Part shown: positions 43,168 through 52,111 of the stretch, in pieces | How positions within the stretch are numbered: position 1 is the stretch's first letter | How the letters are laid out: each line of letters starts with the position of its first letter | Assembly (NCBI RefSeq): GCF_003991195.1 | Contig: NZ_RCWL01000002.1 | Location: 495,370 to 559,369, forward strand | Direction of reading: 5' to 3' | Length of the DNA stretch: 64,000 nt | Source of the DNA: Gynurincola endophyticus | GTDB lineage: Bacteria; Bacteroidota; Bacteroidia; Chitinophagales; Chitinophagaceae | Position numbers and translations under genes: made by a program | Notes under the pieces: generated by a model | What the model was told of the DNA's origin: nothing | Databases searched by the model: none | The model's input: the letters and a program-made list of their open reading frames with translations, nothing else

Positions 43168-44817
43168 TTATTCTTTTATTGATATTTCAAATTTTGAAAG
43201 GATACGTTGTATAGGAATAATATTGGTAATTGTACCGGTAGTTGAAAAAACTATTCCGATCACGTTACTATTTTCATCCAGCACAGCAGCTCCGGAGTCA
43301 CCACCAGTTAATTTCAAGTCGGTTTTAATAATGCCTTTAAAAAAACGTTGTTCCAGTTTTCCTTTGATCTCAACATATACAACACAACTACCATTACTTT
43401 CCAACACCCTGCCATATACTTTGCCTGAAGTTCGGCCGACCGCCAAAATAGTATAACGCCTCGCAGCATGTTCATCAGTTATTCTAAATGGCTTAGCAGG
43501 AGGTTTCTCTATAGCAGAAATGATATTTGAAACTGTATTTTCATCTTCAATAAGTGCTATAGCACTGTCAAAAAGATGATCAAAACATCCTTCCATAACC
43601 CGACCTATCCTTACCTCTTTAGCATTTGTTTTAGCCTGATCTTCGAGAGAAGGAGATACAATAATCGGATCTGTTATAGCTTCTGATATTTTAAACAAGG
43701 TTCTATCAGCACTTAATTCTTTCGAGCATAATACATGGTAACAACTTAGAATGTAAGACTTGCCGCCTTTGAATACTTTCAACCCGATCGTACCGGAATC
43801 ATTATAGTCGGTATGTCTTGATATAGAGCAGCCAGGCTGTTTTGGAAATACATCTCCACAATGTAGTTTTGCAGAGTTCATAAATATTTTTCCTTCCTCG
43901 TTTCTGACATCGGTAGGTATCTTGTAAGTGAGGCCGTTTACTGATTTAAAATAAATATAGTCGGGGATTTTTACAAAATAGGTATCTCCTTCTTTTTCTT
44001 TAGCTGCAACACCGAAAATCAGACAGTTAATATCAGTAACTTCTTCCTTAATTACTTTTTTACCGGCACTTACCGAATTCATTCCGAAAACTTTTACCCA
44101 CTCTTCAAATGTTTGATCAATAGCTTCCTGAATCACTTCTATCGGAATGTTTTCATCATCGGAGGTATCTTCCTGTTGATCTACATTAAATGCTTTCTCT
44201 TTATCAGCAGCTTCATCAATTTTATTTTTATATTGTTCACTTTGTTTCTGAAGTGCAGACATCAGCTCTTTCATACTCTCCTGATATTCCCTGCCCCATG
44301 CCTTTGTTTCAGACTGTACAATTTCATTACAATTACCCTGATACAATATCAGCGCATCAATTAAAACAGCAAATCTGCGCTTAGTCAGCGGCGTATTCTC
44401 AAATAACAATACCTGCCATTTCTTAACGAATTCATTCCGGTTTTTCTGCAATTCCATACCAGTGATCATATACCTGATCCAACTATTTGACAGTCCTAAG
44501 AATCTGTCAAATAGTAATAAGCCGGCTGCAACTGCTGCTAAAATGTACCCGCCATAGAGTATATAAATATTTTCATCATCAATAGTTGCCAGGTAAGGAG
44601 CAATAGTTGTAAGCACAAAAAAAGCTATAGCCATACCTCTCAACCACCTGGCCCACCAGCTTTTTTTCTCAAGAGAATTTTGATACCAAAGAATATTGTA
44701 ATCAACAATGTGTTGCACATCATTATAGAGCTCAATGAGCTTATCTTTTGCTAAAGAAGCATTCCAATCTACGATTGGTTCGTAATTAATAAGGATATGA
44801 CGAGGAACAGAAGGCAT
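43168..44817 (-). CDS. SLATT-like two-TM domain fused to a trypsin-like protease
   Basis: From the ATG at 44817 the protein has 549 residues; a GTG at 44850 would add 11. Residues about 20-170 form a helix, two membrane helices (about 57-79 and 85-107) and the hallmark DRFLGLSNSWIRYM followed by a long amphipathic helix. This matches the SLATT two-TM effector domain known from nucleotide-centred conflict systems. A helical, acidic linker follows. The C-terminal domain is trypsin-like with H361 (SCYHVLC), D417 (FDSAIAL) and S508 (TGGDSGAAV). The predicted topology puts the protease in the cytoplasm. No CD-NTase, SLOG or other sensor gene is adjacent, so sensing may reside in the protein itself. 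The SLATT call is from motif resemblance. Confidence 0.82.
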   Translation of the reverse strand: MPSVPRHILINYEPIVDWNASLAKDKLIELYNDVQHIVDYNILWYQNSLEKKSWWARWLRGMAIAFFVLTTIAPYLATIDDENIYILYGGYILAAVAAGLLLFDRFLGLSNSWIRYMITGMELQKNRNEFVKKWQVLLFENTPLTKRRFAVLIDALILYQGNCNEIVQSETKAWGREYQESMKELMSALQKQSEQYKNKIDEAADKEKAFNVDQQEDTSDDENIPIEVIQEAIDQTFEEWVKVFGMNSVSAGKKVIKEEVTDINCLIFGVAAKEKEGDTYFVKIPDYIYFKSVNGLTYKIPTDVRNEEGKIFMNSAKLHCGDVFPKQPGCSISRHTDYNDSGTIGLKVFKGGKSYILSCYHVLCSKELSADRTLFKISEAITDPIIVSPSLEDQAKTNAKEVRIGRVMEGCFDHLFDSAIALIEDENTVSNIISAIEKPPAKPFRITDEHAARRYTILAVGRTSGKVYGRVLESNGSCVVYVEIKGKLEQRFFKGIIKTDLKLTGGDSGAAVLDENSNVIGIVFSTTGTITNIIPIQRILSKFEISIKE

Positions 44818-44850
44818 ACATCGGACTTTTATATACAGGAAATTATTCAC

Positions 44851-45305
44851 TCAAGTTCATAACAAAATTCCATGAACATAGATTGCTTCAAAGCATACAT
44901 ACATCCCTTTGTTCAATTAAACAGAACTTAATACTAATACCTTTAGAAAAACAACTATACACAAACGAAAAAAATAACTGTTTGGACTGCTAAATCAACA
45001 CTTCATAAAAGTTCAATACTTATGAAATGCTTTATCCGACTCACTAATCGTACAATTAAAAAATGCTAAGAAGAAATATTTACAGCTCAGGTTGGATTCG
45101 ATAAAGATGCTGCACCAAATATAAATAGATTTCTGAATCTTAAAAGAATTTTAGCTTACCACTTACGTGTTATTTAGTCAAACTTTTTTTATAGTTAGTA
45201 ACAACAAAAACATATGACATTAATCAACAAACGATTACGATTTGATCCTAAACAAAATTCATCTGAACTAACATTTAGGGTTTTCCATCTGCATACCTGA
45301 AATAA
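44851..45305. other. AT-rich gap with a possible short coding remnant
   Basis: This gap upstream of the SLATT-protease gene has no intact gene. In one plus-strand frame, 45022-45177 reads as 15 codons, a stop, then 35 more sense codons (including QVGFDKDAAPNINRFLNL) before a second stop. This might be a decayed gene fragment, but the stretch is too short to identify. Nothing else is seen. Confidence 0.3.
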
Positions 45306-45334
45306 AAATCCCCGCACTTAAGTGCCGGGGATTT
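45306..45334 (-). terminator. Intrinsic terminator of the nucleotidyltransferase gene
   Basis: AAATCCCC (45306-45313) and GGGGATTT (45327-45334) pair perfectly, continued by CACTT/AAGTG after a small asymmetric bulge. It lies 38 bases after the stop codon on the minus strand. Confidence 0.85.
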
Positions 45335-45372
45335 GATAGCTGAGGAAACAGCTTAATGATATGATAGAATTA

Positions 45373-46272
45373 TTATTTCCATAAGTTATCCGGATATTCT
45401 CCGCTTTGGATTAACTGATCTAAACTTTCTTTAACGGCCGGCGCATCTTCTTTGTAAGTAACACCGAACCATTGAGCAGAAGTCGGAATAATTTTAATCA
45501 CTCCTTCACGATTACCAATAAATTTATCGGCAACGATCGGAATAAAAAACTCACTTTTCAGAGCTTGTCCATTCTCTGCTAAAAACTCAGTGAACAGCTG
45601 TTTTGAATAATCAAAAATAGAAGTATCAAAGCACCAGAAATTCATTGAAACACTCGAATCTTTCGGTAATACTTTTGGAGATTGATCATCGTCGCATACC
45701 ACTTCTCCATTTACCATTGAGATATTTAAGCGTTCAGCAATGGATACCAGGTTATTATTGTTATCTCCTACACATACTCCACGGTTTACTGTTCCGTTGT
45801 CAGACAAAGTCTTTAACAAATCATAACCAATAATGGAATAAGTATCGGCATTTACTTCTTTTGTTAAAAATTCATACGCTTTTACGAATGCGTCACGACC
45901 ATAAAAGTCATCTGCATTAATTACAGCAAAAGGCTCATTTACAACACCTTGTGCACAAAGCACAGCATGAGCTGTACCCCAGGGTTTTGTTCTTTCAGCC
46001 GGATAAGTATATCCGTCTGTATGGGCGGTCATATCCTGATAAACATAGTCTACTTCTATTTTCCCTTTCAATTTTGGCTCTACTATAGCCTTAAATGCCT
46101 CCGCGAAGTCCTTGCGGATAATGAACACCACTTTGTTAAAGCCGGCTCTGATAGCATCATAAATTGAATAGTCCATGATTGTTTCACCACTTGGTCCGAA
46201 AGCTTGAATCTGTTTCATACTTCCATAGCGCGAAGCCATTCCGGCAGCTAAAATCAATAAGGTTGGTTTCAT
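45373..46272 (-). CDS. Sugar nucleotidyltransferase (NTP_transferase family)
   Basis: This 299-residue cytoplasmic protein starts with LILAAGMASRYGSMKQ, the nucleotide-binding signature of sugar-phosphate nucleotidyltransferases, with a DDFYGRDAF metal-binding region near residue 120. It likely makes an NDP-sugar from a sugar 1-phosphate and NTP. Relatives in Bacteroidota are annotated only generically, so the sugar is unknown. It is divergent from the desulfhydrase-like gene across about 40 bases. Confidence 0.88.
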   Translation of the reverse strand: MKPTLLILAAGMASRYGSMKQIQAFGPSGETIMDYSIYDAIRAGFNKVVFIIRKDFAEAFKAIVEPKLKGKIEVDYVYQDMTAHTDGYTYPAERTKPWGTAHAVLCAQGVVNEPFAVINADDFYGRDAFVKAYEFLTKEVNADTYSIIGYDLLKTLSDNGTVNRGVCVGDNNNNLVSIAERLNISMVNGEVVCDDDQSPKVLPKDSSVSMNFWCFDTSIFDYSKQLFTEFLAENGQALKSEFFIPIVADKFIGNREGVIKIIPTSAQWFGVTYKEDAPAVKESLDQLIQSGEYPDNLWK

Positions 46273-46313
46273 TATCGTATTTTTATTTCTTCAACGAAAT
46301 TAATTAATTTATT

Positions 46314-47240
46314 TTGAACGATCTAAGTGATATAAAATTAGTCTTGCAATTAGCTTCTCCGGTTTTGCAGCAAATCCGGTTGGGCAGTGGATTAACGCAA
46401 TGTACAGTAGATGTATTGCGTACCGATCTGCTTCATCCTGTGATCTCCGGAAATAAGTTCTATAAACTTTGTTATTATCTTCTCGACTTCAAAAAACAGG
46501 CCTATAATGGTATTGTTTCGTTTGGTGGTGCTTTTTCGAATCACCTGATTGCTACTGCTGCTGTTTGCCAGGCATTAAAAATTCCTTTTACAGCAGTCAT
46601 CAGAGGAGAAGCTCCTCTAAGGCCCGGTCATACACTCATACAACTTGAACAACTGGGGGCAGATTTACATTATGTAAAACGTAGTTTATTCCCATCTGAA
46701 CATTTCGACAATGGCTACTGGCACAATATTTTTCCCGGACATTATATTATTCAGGCCGGTGGAGAAGGTGAAGCGGGAGTAAAGGGAGCTGCCTTAATCG
46801 CTGAAGAAATACCTTTTAACGCTTATGATGAGATTTTTTTAGCAGTAGGAACAGGTACCACCATGGCTGGTATTCTTCAGAAAATGCAACCACATCAGCA
46901 GGTAAATGGTATTCTCGCATTAAAACTTCCCGATATAAAGAGTAATTCCATCACAAAGCTGCTACAAAACAACAATCCCCGAAATCAGCAGTTTAAACTT
47001 TTCGGAGATTATCATCTGGGCGGATTTGGAAAATCGAATGAAGTATTATGGACTTACATGAATGACCTTTATGAAAGAACTAAAGTTCCCACAGACCATG
47101 TTTACACAGCAAAATTATTTTATGGTGTAGAGCAATTATTGAATCAATCAATATTGGATACATCTAAAAAAATATTAATTATTCATACCGGAGGCTTACA
47201 GGGAAACCTTTCGTTAAAGAAAAACGTCTTAATATTTTGA
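46314..47240 (+). CDS. PLP-dependent ACC deaminase/D-cysteine desulfhydrase-like enzyme
   Basis: This 308-residue fold-type II enzyme begins at a TTG, the only possible start since an in-frame TAA lies two codons before it. The PLP-binding Lys is in SGNKFYKL (near residue 46), followed by VSFGGAFSNHL and the phosphate-binding GTGTTMAGIL. The family deaminates D-cysteine or 1-aminocyclopropane-1-carboxylate; the actual substrate cannot be told. The non-ATG start may lower translation. Confidence 0.88.
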   Translation: MNDLSDIKLVLQLASPVLQQIRLGSGLTQCTVDVLRTDLLHPVISGNKFYKLCYYLLDFKKQAYNGIVSFGGAFSNHLIATAAVCQALKIPFTAVIRGEAPLRPGHTLIQLEQLGADLHYVKRSLFPSEHFDNGYWHNIFPGHYIIQAGGEGEAGVKGAALIAEEIPFNAYDEIFLAVGTGTTMAGILQKMQPHQQVNGILALKLPDIKSNSITKLLQNNNPRNQQFKLFGDYHLGGFGKSNEVLWTYMNDLYERTKVPTDHVYTAKLFYGVEQLLNQSILDTSKKILIIHTGGLQGNLSLKKNVLIF

Positions 47241-47310
47241 GAATAATTTAGCAAGCAATCTACCTTTTAGGTGTTATTTTTGCTCGCAAGCTAAAAAACG
47301 AGGAATCTAT

Positions 47311-48192
47311 ATGAAGTTAAAGCTGGTATTTTTGGTTTTTTTTCTGGGTTTTGGACATTTACATGCTCAAGATACCCTGCCTTCATTTAAGGTATCCCAG
47401 GTAGGTAATGACAAGGTTATCCTCAGTTGGATCAATCATTATCCGGTGGTGAACCAGATTAATATTCAGCGCTCCAACGACAGTTTGCGTAATTTCATTA
47501 CTATTTTAACAGTACCAGACCCGGCGGTGGCACAGAATGGTATTTCCGATCAAAAAATTCCTGCAGGTAAAGTTTATTATCGTTTGTTCATCCTTTTAGA
47601 TAATGGGCGATATGTAATCACCCCTTCTCAAAGGCCGGTAAAAGATGAGTCAGGTTTAGCGCTTGATTATGGTATTCAGGAAGGGCAAAATCAACGGATT
47701 CACACCGAAACTTTATCTAATACTGAGAAAAATCAGCTGAGTGAAAAATTACAATCCACCGAAAAAAGGCCAAACGGTAGATTTTTTGTAGTCGTAAAAG
47801 GCAATAAAAGTTTTCAGGTAAAAGACGCTGATTTTAAAAAATTCAGAGACTCGATTCTTTATAAAACGAAAGATACATTAGATTATATCAGCATCGACTC
47901 TATACAAATCAAACCATTTGCGACGGCTCCTGCCTATGTAAAATCAAGTTATATCTATCCTGACAGGGATGGAAATGTTATATTAAATATTCCCGGTGCA
48001 GCTCAGCGCAATTACAGGGTCCGTTTTCTTCACGATGACAGAAGGCACTTCTTTACATTAGACAGGGTAACGGAAAATTATCTGGAAATAGATAAAGCGA
48101 TATTCCTGCAATCAGGATGGTATCGCTTTGAGCTTTATGAAGATGGAAAGTTAAAAGAAGAAAACAGGTTTTTTATACCTAAAGATTTTTAG
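47311..48192 (+). CDS. Secreted FN3-like protein of unknown function
   Basis: This 293-residue protein has a signal peptide (to LHAQ) and a fibronectin-type-III-like domain at about 22-112 (VSQVGNDKVILSWINHYPVV, KVYYRLFIL). A charged linker and a second beta-rich region (IYPDRDGNVILNIPGA) follow. It is a common Bacteroidota build but no function is known. A TATTTTTG -7 box (47275-47282) lies 28 bases before the ATG. The 3' end overlaps the convergent lipB by 14 bases. Confidence 0.78.
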   Translation: MKLKLVFLVFFLGFGHLHAQDTLPSFKVSQVGNDKVILSWINHYPVVNQINIQRSNDSLRNFITILTVPDPAVAQNGISDQKIPAGKVYYRLFILLDNGRYVITPSQRPVKDESGLALDYGIQEGQNQRIHTETLSNTEKNQLSEKLQSTEKRPNGRFFVVVKGNKSFQVKDADFKKFRDSILYKTKDTLDYISIDSIQIKPFATAPAYVKSSYIYPDRDGNVILNIPGAAQRNYRVRFLHDDRRHFFTLDRVTENYLEIDKAIFLQSGWYRFELYEDGKLKEENRFFIPKDF

Positions 48193-48916
48193 GAACCAGG
48201 TCTGCCTGAAAAATATTTTCAAAGTGATATTTCACTTTTGCCTTTACTTCTTCATAATCTAATTTTCTTCCCAGCTCTTTTTCCAGTGAGGTTACCTGTT
48301 TATTCTGGATGCCGCAAGGAACAATAAAATTAAAGTAATCAAGGTCTGTATTTACATTAAATGCAAATCCGTGCATGGTAACCCACCTGCTGCAACGGAT
48401 ACCTATTGCGCAAATTTTTCTTTCGTAACCTTTCCGGTGCGGATCAAGCCAAACGCCGGTTTCGCCGGGTGAGCGGTCACCTTCAAGGCCATAGTCTGCC
48501 ATTGTTTTAATAATTACTTCTTCAATATTTCGCAGGTATTTTCCGATATCCGTCGTGTATTTTTCAAGGTCTAAAATCGGATAACCCACTATTTGTTGCG
48601 GACCGTGATAAGTAATATCTCCTCCCCTGTTAATCTTAAAAAATTCAATTCCCCGCTTTGTACGCTCGGTTTCACTGATCAAAACATGTTCTATTTCACC
48701 GCTTTTGCCTAAAGTATACACATGCGGATGTTCCACAAACAACAGATGATGCTGAGTATCAGGCAGATCGGTAATAGGCTCCCCGGCATCGTTTTTCTGA
48801 CGGCGAAGTCCTTTTATAGACAAATTCTCCTGCAGCAGATTTTCCTGGTAATCCCAGGTGCTTTGATAATCCTTCACTCCAAGGTCTTGAAACAGAATTG
48901 TTTGTTTTTCTTGCAT
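48179..48916 (-). CDS. lipB: Octanoyl-[acyl carrier protein]-protein octanoyltransferase LipB
   Basis: This 245-residue enzyme transfers octanoate from ACP to lipoyl domains, the first step of endogenous lipoate synthesis, and would serve substrates such as the E2 at 23637. Motifs are LFVEHPHVYTLGKSGE, RGGDITYHGPQQIVGYPI and the catalytic region VTMHGFAFNVN with FIVPCGI, whose Cys is the acyl acceptor. Length is normal. The -7 box TAACTTTG lies only 4 bases before the ATG, suggesting a leaderless or nearly leaderless message. Confidence 0.95.
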   Translation of the reverse strand: MQEKQTILFQDLGVKDYQSTWDYQENLLQENLSIKGLRRQKNDAGEPITDLPDTQHHLLFVEHPHVYTLGKSGEIEHVLISETERTKRGIEFFKINRGGDITYHGPQQIVGYPILDLEKYTTDIGKYLRNIEEVIIKTMADYGLEGDRSPGETGVWLDPHRKGYERKICAIGIRCSRWVTMHGFAFNVNTDLDYFNFIVPCGIQNKQVTSLEKELGRKLDYEEVKAKVKYHFENIFQADLVPKNL

Positions 48917-48920
48917 ACTG

Positions 48921-48928
48921 CAAAGTTA
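48921..48928 (-). promoter_or_regulatory. Bacteroidota -7 box of lipB
   Basis: The minus strand reads TAACTTTG then CAGT then the ATG at 48916, so the expected transcription start would coincide with the start codon. Confidence 0.5.
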
Positions 48929-48937
48929 CATTATATC

Positions 48938-48964
48938 TTGCTTCGGAATGAAATTGTACCTTTG
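48938..48964 (+). promoter_or_regulatory. Promoter of the rluD-like gene
   Basis: TTG (48938-48940), 16 bases, then TACCTTTG (48957-48964) closely match the Bacteroidota TTG/TAnnTTTG promoter, 23 bases before the ATG at 48988. Confidence 0.6.
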
Positions 48965-48987
48965 CGGAAAGAACGAATTAAGAATTT

Positions 48988-50052
48988 ATGAGTTTAAATG
49001 AACAAGACCTGGAATTTGAACAGGACGATTCGGCAGAAGTGCTCTACGAACGAATGAGTTGGGTGGTTGATAAAGGCCAGGAGCCGATGCGAATCGATAA
49101 ATGGCTGGTGGGCCGTATTGAAAATGCCTCCCGGAACAAAGTTCAGATAGCGATTGATAACGCCCGTGTTTTGGTAAATGGCAAACAAGTGAGCGCAAAC
49201 CATAAAATAAAGCCGGGTGAAGAAATTATTGTGTATTCTGATAAAGAAGTGCATGGCGAAGAAATCGTTCCTGAGCCAATGCCTTTGAATATTGTATTTG
49301 AGGACGATGACATATTAATTATCCATAAACGTGTAGGACTGGTAGTGCATCCGGCGAGCGGTAACCCGAACGGAACCCTGATCAATGGTGTGGCACATTA
49401 CCTATTACAACAAAATAAAGATCTGACCGCTGAAACCCTTCCCCGTTTCGGTTTGGTACACCGGATTGACAAAAACACCAGTGGTTTGATGGTACTGGCC
49501 AAAACGCCTAAAGCTGCGAGCAGTCTGGCAAAACAATTTTTCGATCACAGCATCCACCGTCAGTATGTAGCATTGGTTTGGGGAGATGTTGCGGAAGATG
49601 AAGGAACTATTGAAGCACATGTGGGCCGCCACCAACGATTCAGAAAAATATTCGATGCCTATCCTGATGGAGAAATTGGTAAAGAAGCTATCACTCACTA
49701 TAAAGTGCTGGAAAGATTCGGTTATGTAACCCTGATTCAATGCGAACTGGAAACCGGAAGAACGCATCAGATTCGTGTTCACATGAAATCAATCGGACAC
49801 CCTTTATTCAATGATGAATTATACGGTGGCGACCGCATTGTAAAAGGTACTGTTTTTACCAAGTATAAACAATTTGTAGAAAATTGTTTTGCACTTTGTC
49901 CACGCCACGCGCTACACGCAAAAACTTTAGGTTTCATACATCCCACCACGGGGAAAAAAGTAGAATTTAACAGTGAAATTCCTGAAGATATGTCGAGTGT
50001 GATTGAAAAGTGGCGGAAATATGTAAAGTTTAAGAGTATTAATAATGATTAA
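48988..50052 (+). CDS. rluD: RluA-family ribosomal pseudouridine synthase
   Basis: This 354-residue protein has an N-terminal S4 RNA-binding domain (MRIDKWLVGRIENASRNKVQ, about 33-95) and a C-terminal synthase domain. The catalytic motif is HRIDKNTSGLMVLAKT, with the invariant Asp, plus ETGRTHQIRVHM. The build and size fit RluD-type enzymes that modify 23S rRNA, though RluC-like specificity cannot be excluded. Gene and promoter are divergent from lipB. Confidence 0.93.
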   Translation: MSLNEQDLEFEQDDSAEVLYERMSWVVDKGQEPMRIDKWLVGRIENASRNKVQIAIDNARVLVNGKQVSANHKIKPGEEIIVYSDKEVHGEEIVPEPMPLNIVFEDDDILIIHKRVGLVVHPASGNPNGTLINGVAHYLLQQNKDLTAETLPRFGLVHRIDKNTSGLMVLAKTPKAASSLAKQFFDHSIHRQYVALVWGDVAEDEGTIEAHVGRHQRFRKIFDAYPDGEIGKEAITHYKVLERFGYVTLIQCELETGRTHQIRVHMKSIGHPLFNDELYGGDRIVKGTVFTKYKQFVENCFALCPRHALHAKTLGFIHPTTGKKVEFNSEIPEDMSSVIEKWRKYVKFKSINND

Positions 50053-50060
50053 AATATTGG

Positions 50061-50088
50061 TACCGGTTGATGTTATCATTGACCGGTA
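50061..50088. terminator. Likely terminator between convergent genes
   Basis: A 12-bp stem with two G:T wobbles (50061-50072 with 50077-50088) encloses a TTAT loop and is followed by a T-rich stretch, between the rluD-like gene and the convergent 50090-51040 gene. Confidence 0.65.
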
Positions 50089-50089
50089 T

Positions 50090-51040
50090 TTATTTAAAAT
50101 CATACAAAGTAGCCGTAAAGCTGGCATTCTCTCTCTTTTTGCCGATCACTTTCCAGTTACCATTATAACGCAGAATAGTAGGATAAACCACTCCGTTGAT
50201 TTTAGATAGTACAGCCTCCATTTTCACATCAAATTCATAAATACCTGCTTTGTAAGATAAATCGTAATTACGGGCTACAATTTGCCAATCATTCGGATCA
50301 AACCAGGTAATCATCTGATCAATGACCAGTTTAGATCTTTCGCTACGGGTAAGATCCTGCCGGGGAATGATTTTAAAGACATAGCAGAATAATCCGTTTT
50401 TTGTTTCGAGGTCAATAATAAAATCATAAAGATCATCCATCGGTGATTCAAAAATTGAAACTTTGTTTCCTATAAAAGGAATTCCACTGATGGGCATACC
50501 GGGATTAAAAAACAATAATTTTAATTGTTCTTTGTGTTTTTCAATGCCAGATTTATCCTTCACACTAAAAGGTTCTTTTCCGATAATATTTGTTTCACCA
50601 CACACGGTATCTTTGGTAAAAAACAGTCCGGCATAAAGAGACGCTGTATAATAATTATATTCACGTTTCCGGTCATAAAAATCACCGGTCGTTTTTTCTT
50701 CCAGTACTTTCATCCACCGGCAACCGTTTTTTGTAAACTGCTGTGTTTTACTATTGAGTGAAGCCTGTACTTCGTCACCTTTATCAAAAATGAAAACAGA
50801 ATTGCTCGATGTATATTCAGCTATACGCAAATTTTTAAATGCTTTATAAAAACTGGTATCTTTTTTAATATGTTGAATAAATGCATCAACATTCAGGTTA
50901 CTGTAAATAACAGCGGGGGTGAGCGTAATGGATTTGTTATCGAGTTGAAAGGTAGAATCTTTTTGTGCGGAAGTGCCTAAAAAAAACAAACATCCCAGTA
51001 CTGTTAAAAAGAGCGGACTAAGATGTTTGTAACAATTCAT
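50090..51040 (-). CDS. Unrecognised secreted protein, 316 residues
   Basis: The ATG at 51040 gives a proper signal peptide (MNCYKHLSPLFLTVLGCLFFLGTSAQ); the frame extends upstream to 51064 without signal character. The mature part is a beta-rich protein (FYKAFKNLRIAEYTSSNSVF, GKEPFSVKDKSGIEKHKEQ, IYEFDVKMEAVLSKING). It resembles Bacteroidota periplasmic or outer-membrane proteins of unknown function. It lies 24 bases after def in the 53.5-50.1 kb leftward run and may be co-transcribed. Confidence 0.75.
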   Translation of the reverse strand: MNCYKHLSPLFLTVLGCLFFLGTSAQKDSTFQLDNKSITLTPAVIYSNLNVDAFIQHIKKDTSFYKAFKNLRIAEYTSSNSVFIFDKGDEVQASLNSKTQQFTKNGCRWMKVLEEKTTGDFYDRKREYNYYTASLYAGLFFTKDTVCGETNIIGKEPFSVKDKSGIEKHKEQLKLLFFNPGMPISGIPFIGNKVSIFESPMDDLYDFIIDLETKNGLFCYVFKIIPRQDLTRSERSKLVIDQMITWFDPNDWQIVARNYDLSYKAGIYEFDVKMEAVLSKINGVVYPTILRYNGNWKVIGKKRENASFTATLYDFK

Positions 51041-51064
51041 TATAATAGAAGATAGGGTGATCAA

Positions 51065-51646
51065 TTATTTAGGAAATTGCATGCGGTAATCTACACGTAC
51101 TTTTCCTTTAGTAATATCTTTCAATTTTCCTGCCAGCAGTTTACGTTTTAAAGGTTTCATGTAATCGATAAACAGTTTACCTTCGATATGATCGTATTCG
51201 TGCTGAATAATACGCGCTGTAATTCCGCTGAAAACTTTTGTATGTTCTACAAAATTTTCGTCCATATAACGTAAAGTTACTTTTTCAGGACGCATTACAT
51301 CTTCTCTGATTTTAGGAATACTTAAACAACCTTCATTATAAGTCCATTCCTCTCCTTCCAGTTTTTCTATGTGTGCGTTAATAAACACTTGTTTAACACC
51401 TGGTGCATCATCAAAATCGTTTACTTCATCATCTTCATCGGCATTTTCAAAAAGCTGTGCACTATCTACCACAAAAATGCGAATATCTTTATTGATTTGC
51501 GGACCGGCCAAACCCACTCCGTTCGATGCATACATGGTTTCCCACATATCAGCGATCAATTTATCAATTTGAGGGTAATCCTTATCAATATCCTTACACA
51601 CTACTCGTAAAATCGGATCACCATAAGCAACTACAGGAAGTATCAT
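51065..51646 (-). CDS. def: Peptide deformylase
   Basis: This 193-residue metalloenzyme removes the formyl group from nascent proteins. The three signature motifs are present: GVGLAGPQI, EGCLSIP (Cys ligand) and QHEYDH (two His ligands and catalytic Glu). It lies in a run of housekeeping genes with ruvX upstream. A short acidic insert (ADEDDEVNDFDD) sits between the first two motifs, as in many Bacteroidota. Confidence 0.97.
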   Translation of the reverse strand: MILPVVAYGDPILRVVCKDIDKDYPQIDKLIADMWETMYASNGVGLAGPQINKDIRIFVVDSAQLFENADEDDEVNDFDDAPGVKQVFINAHIEKLEGEEWTYNEGCLSIPKIREDVMRPEKVTLRYMDENFVEHTKVFSGITARIIQHEYDHIEGKLFIDYMKPLKRKLLAGKLKDITKGKVRVDYRMQFPK

Positions 51647-51699
51647 CGTACAAACATTAATTTATTATTATTACAAATATGCCACTTTTTTAGCAAGAA

Positions 51700-52110
51700 T
51701 CAGAGTCTTTCAAGATATTCCTGCAAGATAATAGTTGCGGCAATTTCATCTACCAGCGCTTTATTCTGGCGTTGTTTTTTCTTCAATCCCATATCGATCA
51801 TTGCGCGCGTAGCCATTTTAGAAGTGTAGCGTTCGTCTACAGTTTCAATGGGAATCAATGGAAATTCCTTTTTAAATTGTTCAAGGAAGCGTCTTACTAA
51901 CGGTGTAGCATGTGTATCTGTATCGTCCCAATTTTTCGGCTCACCGATAATTACTTTTTCTACGTTTTCTGTTTGAAAATATTTCTTCAGATACTCCATC
52001 AGTTTTTTTGTTTCTACGGTCGTTAGCCCATTGGCTATAATCTGAAAGGGGTCGGTCACTGCCAACCCGGTTCGTTTTCCACCGTAATCAATAGCCATTA
52101 TTCGTGCCAT
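51700..52110 (-). CDS. ruvX: RuvX/YqgF Holliday-junction resolvase-like protein
   Basis: This 136-residue RNase H-fold protein has AIDYGGKRTGLAV and GEPKNWDDTDT with conserved acidic residues, and VDERYTSKMA. YqgF homologues are linked to pre-16S rRNA 5' processing and possibly Holliday junction resolution. It begins 1 base after the prenyltransferase stop, so translation is likely coupled. Confidence 0.95.
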   Translation of the reverse strand: MARIMAIDYGGKRTGLAVTDPFQIIANGLTTVETKKLMEYLKKYFQTENVEKVIIGEPKNWDDTDTHATPLVRRFLEQFKKEFPLIPIETVDERYTSKMATRAMIDMGLKKKQRQNKALVDEIAATIILQEYLERL

Positions 52111-52111
52111 A

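Noticed and set aside
49405..49782. 125-codon antisense frame inside the rluD-like gene
   Set aside because: It lies wholly within a well-conserved gene, lacks a signal or family motif and has no promoter or terminator of its own.
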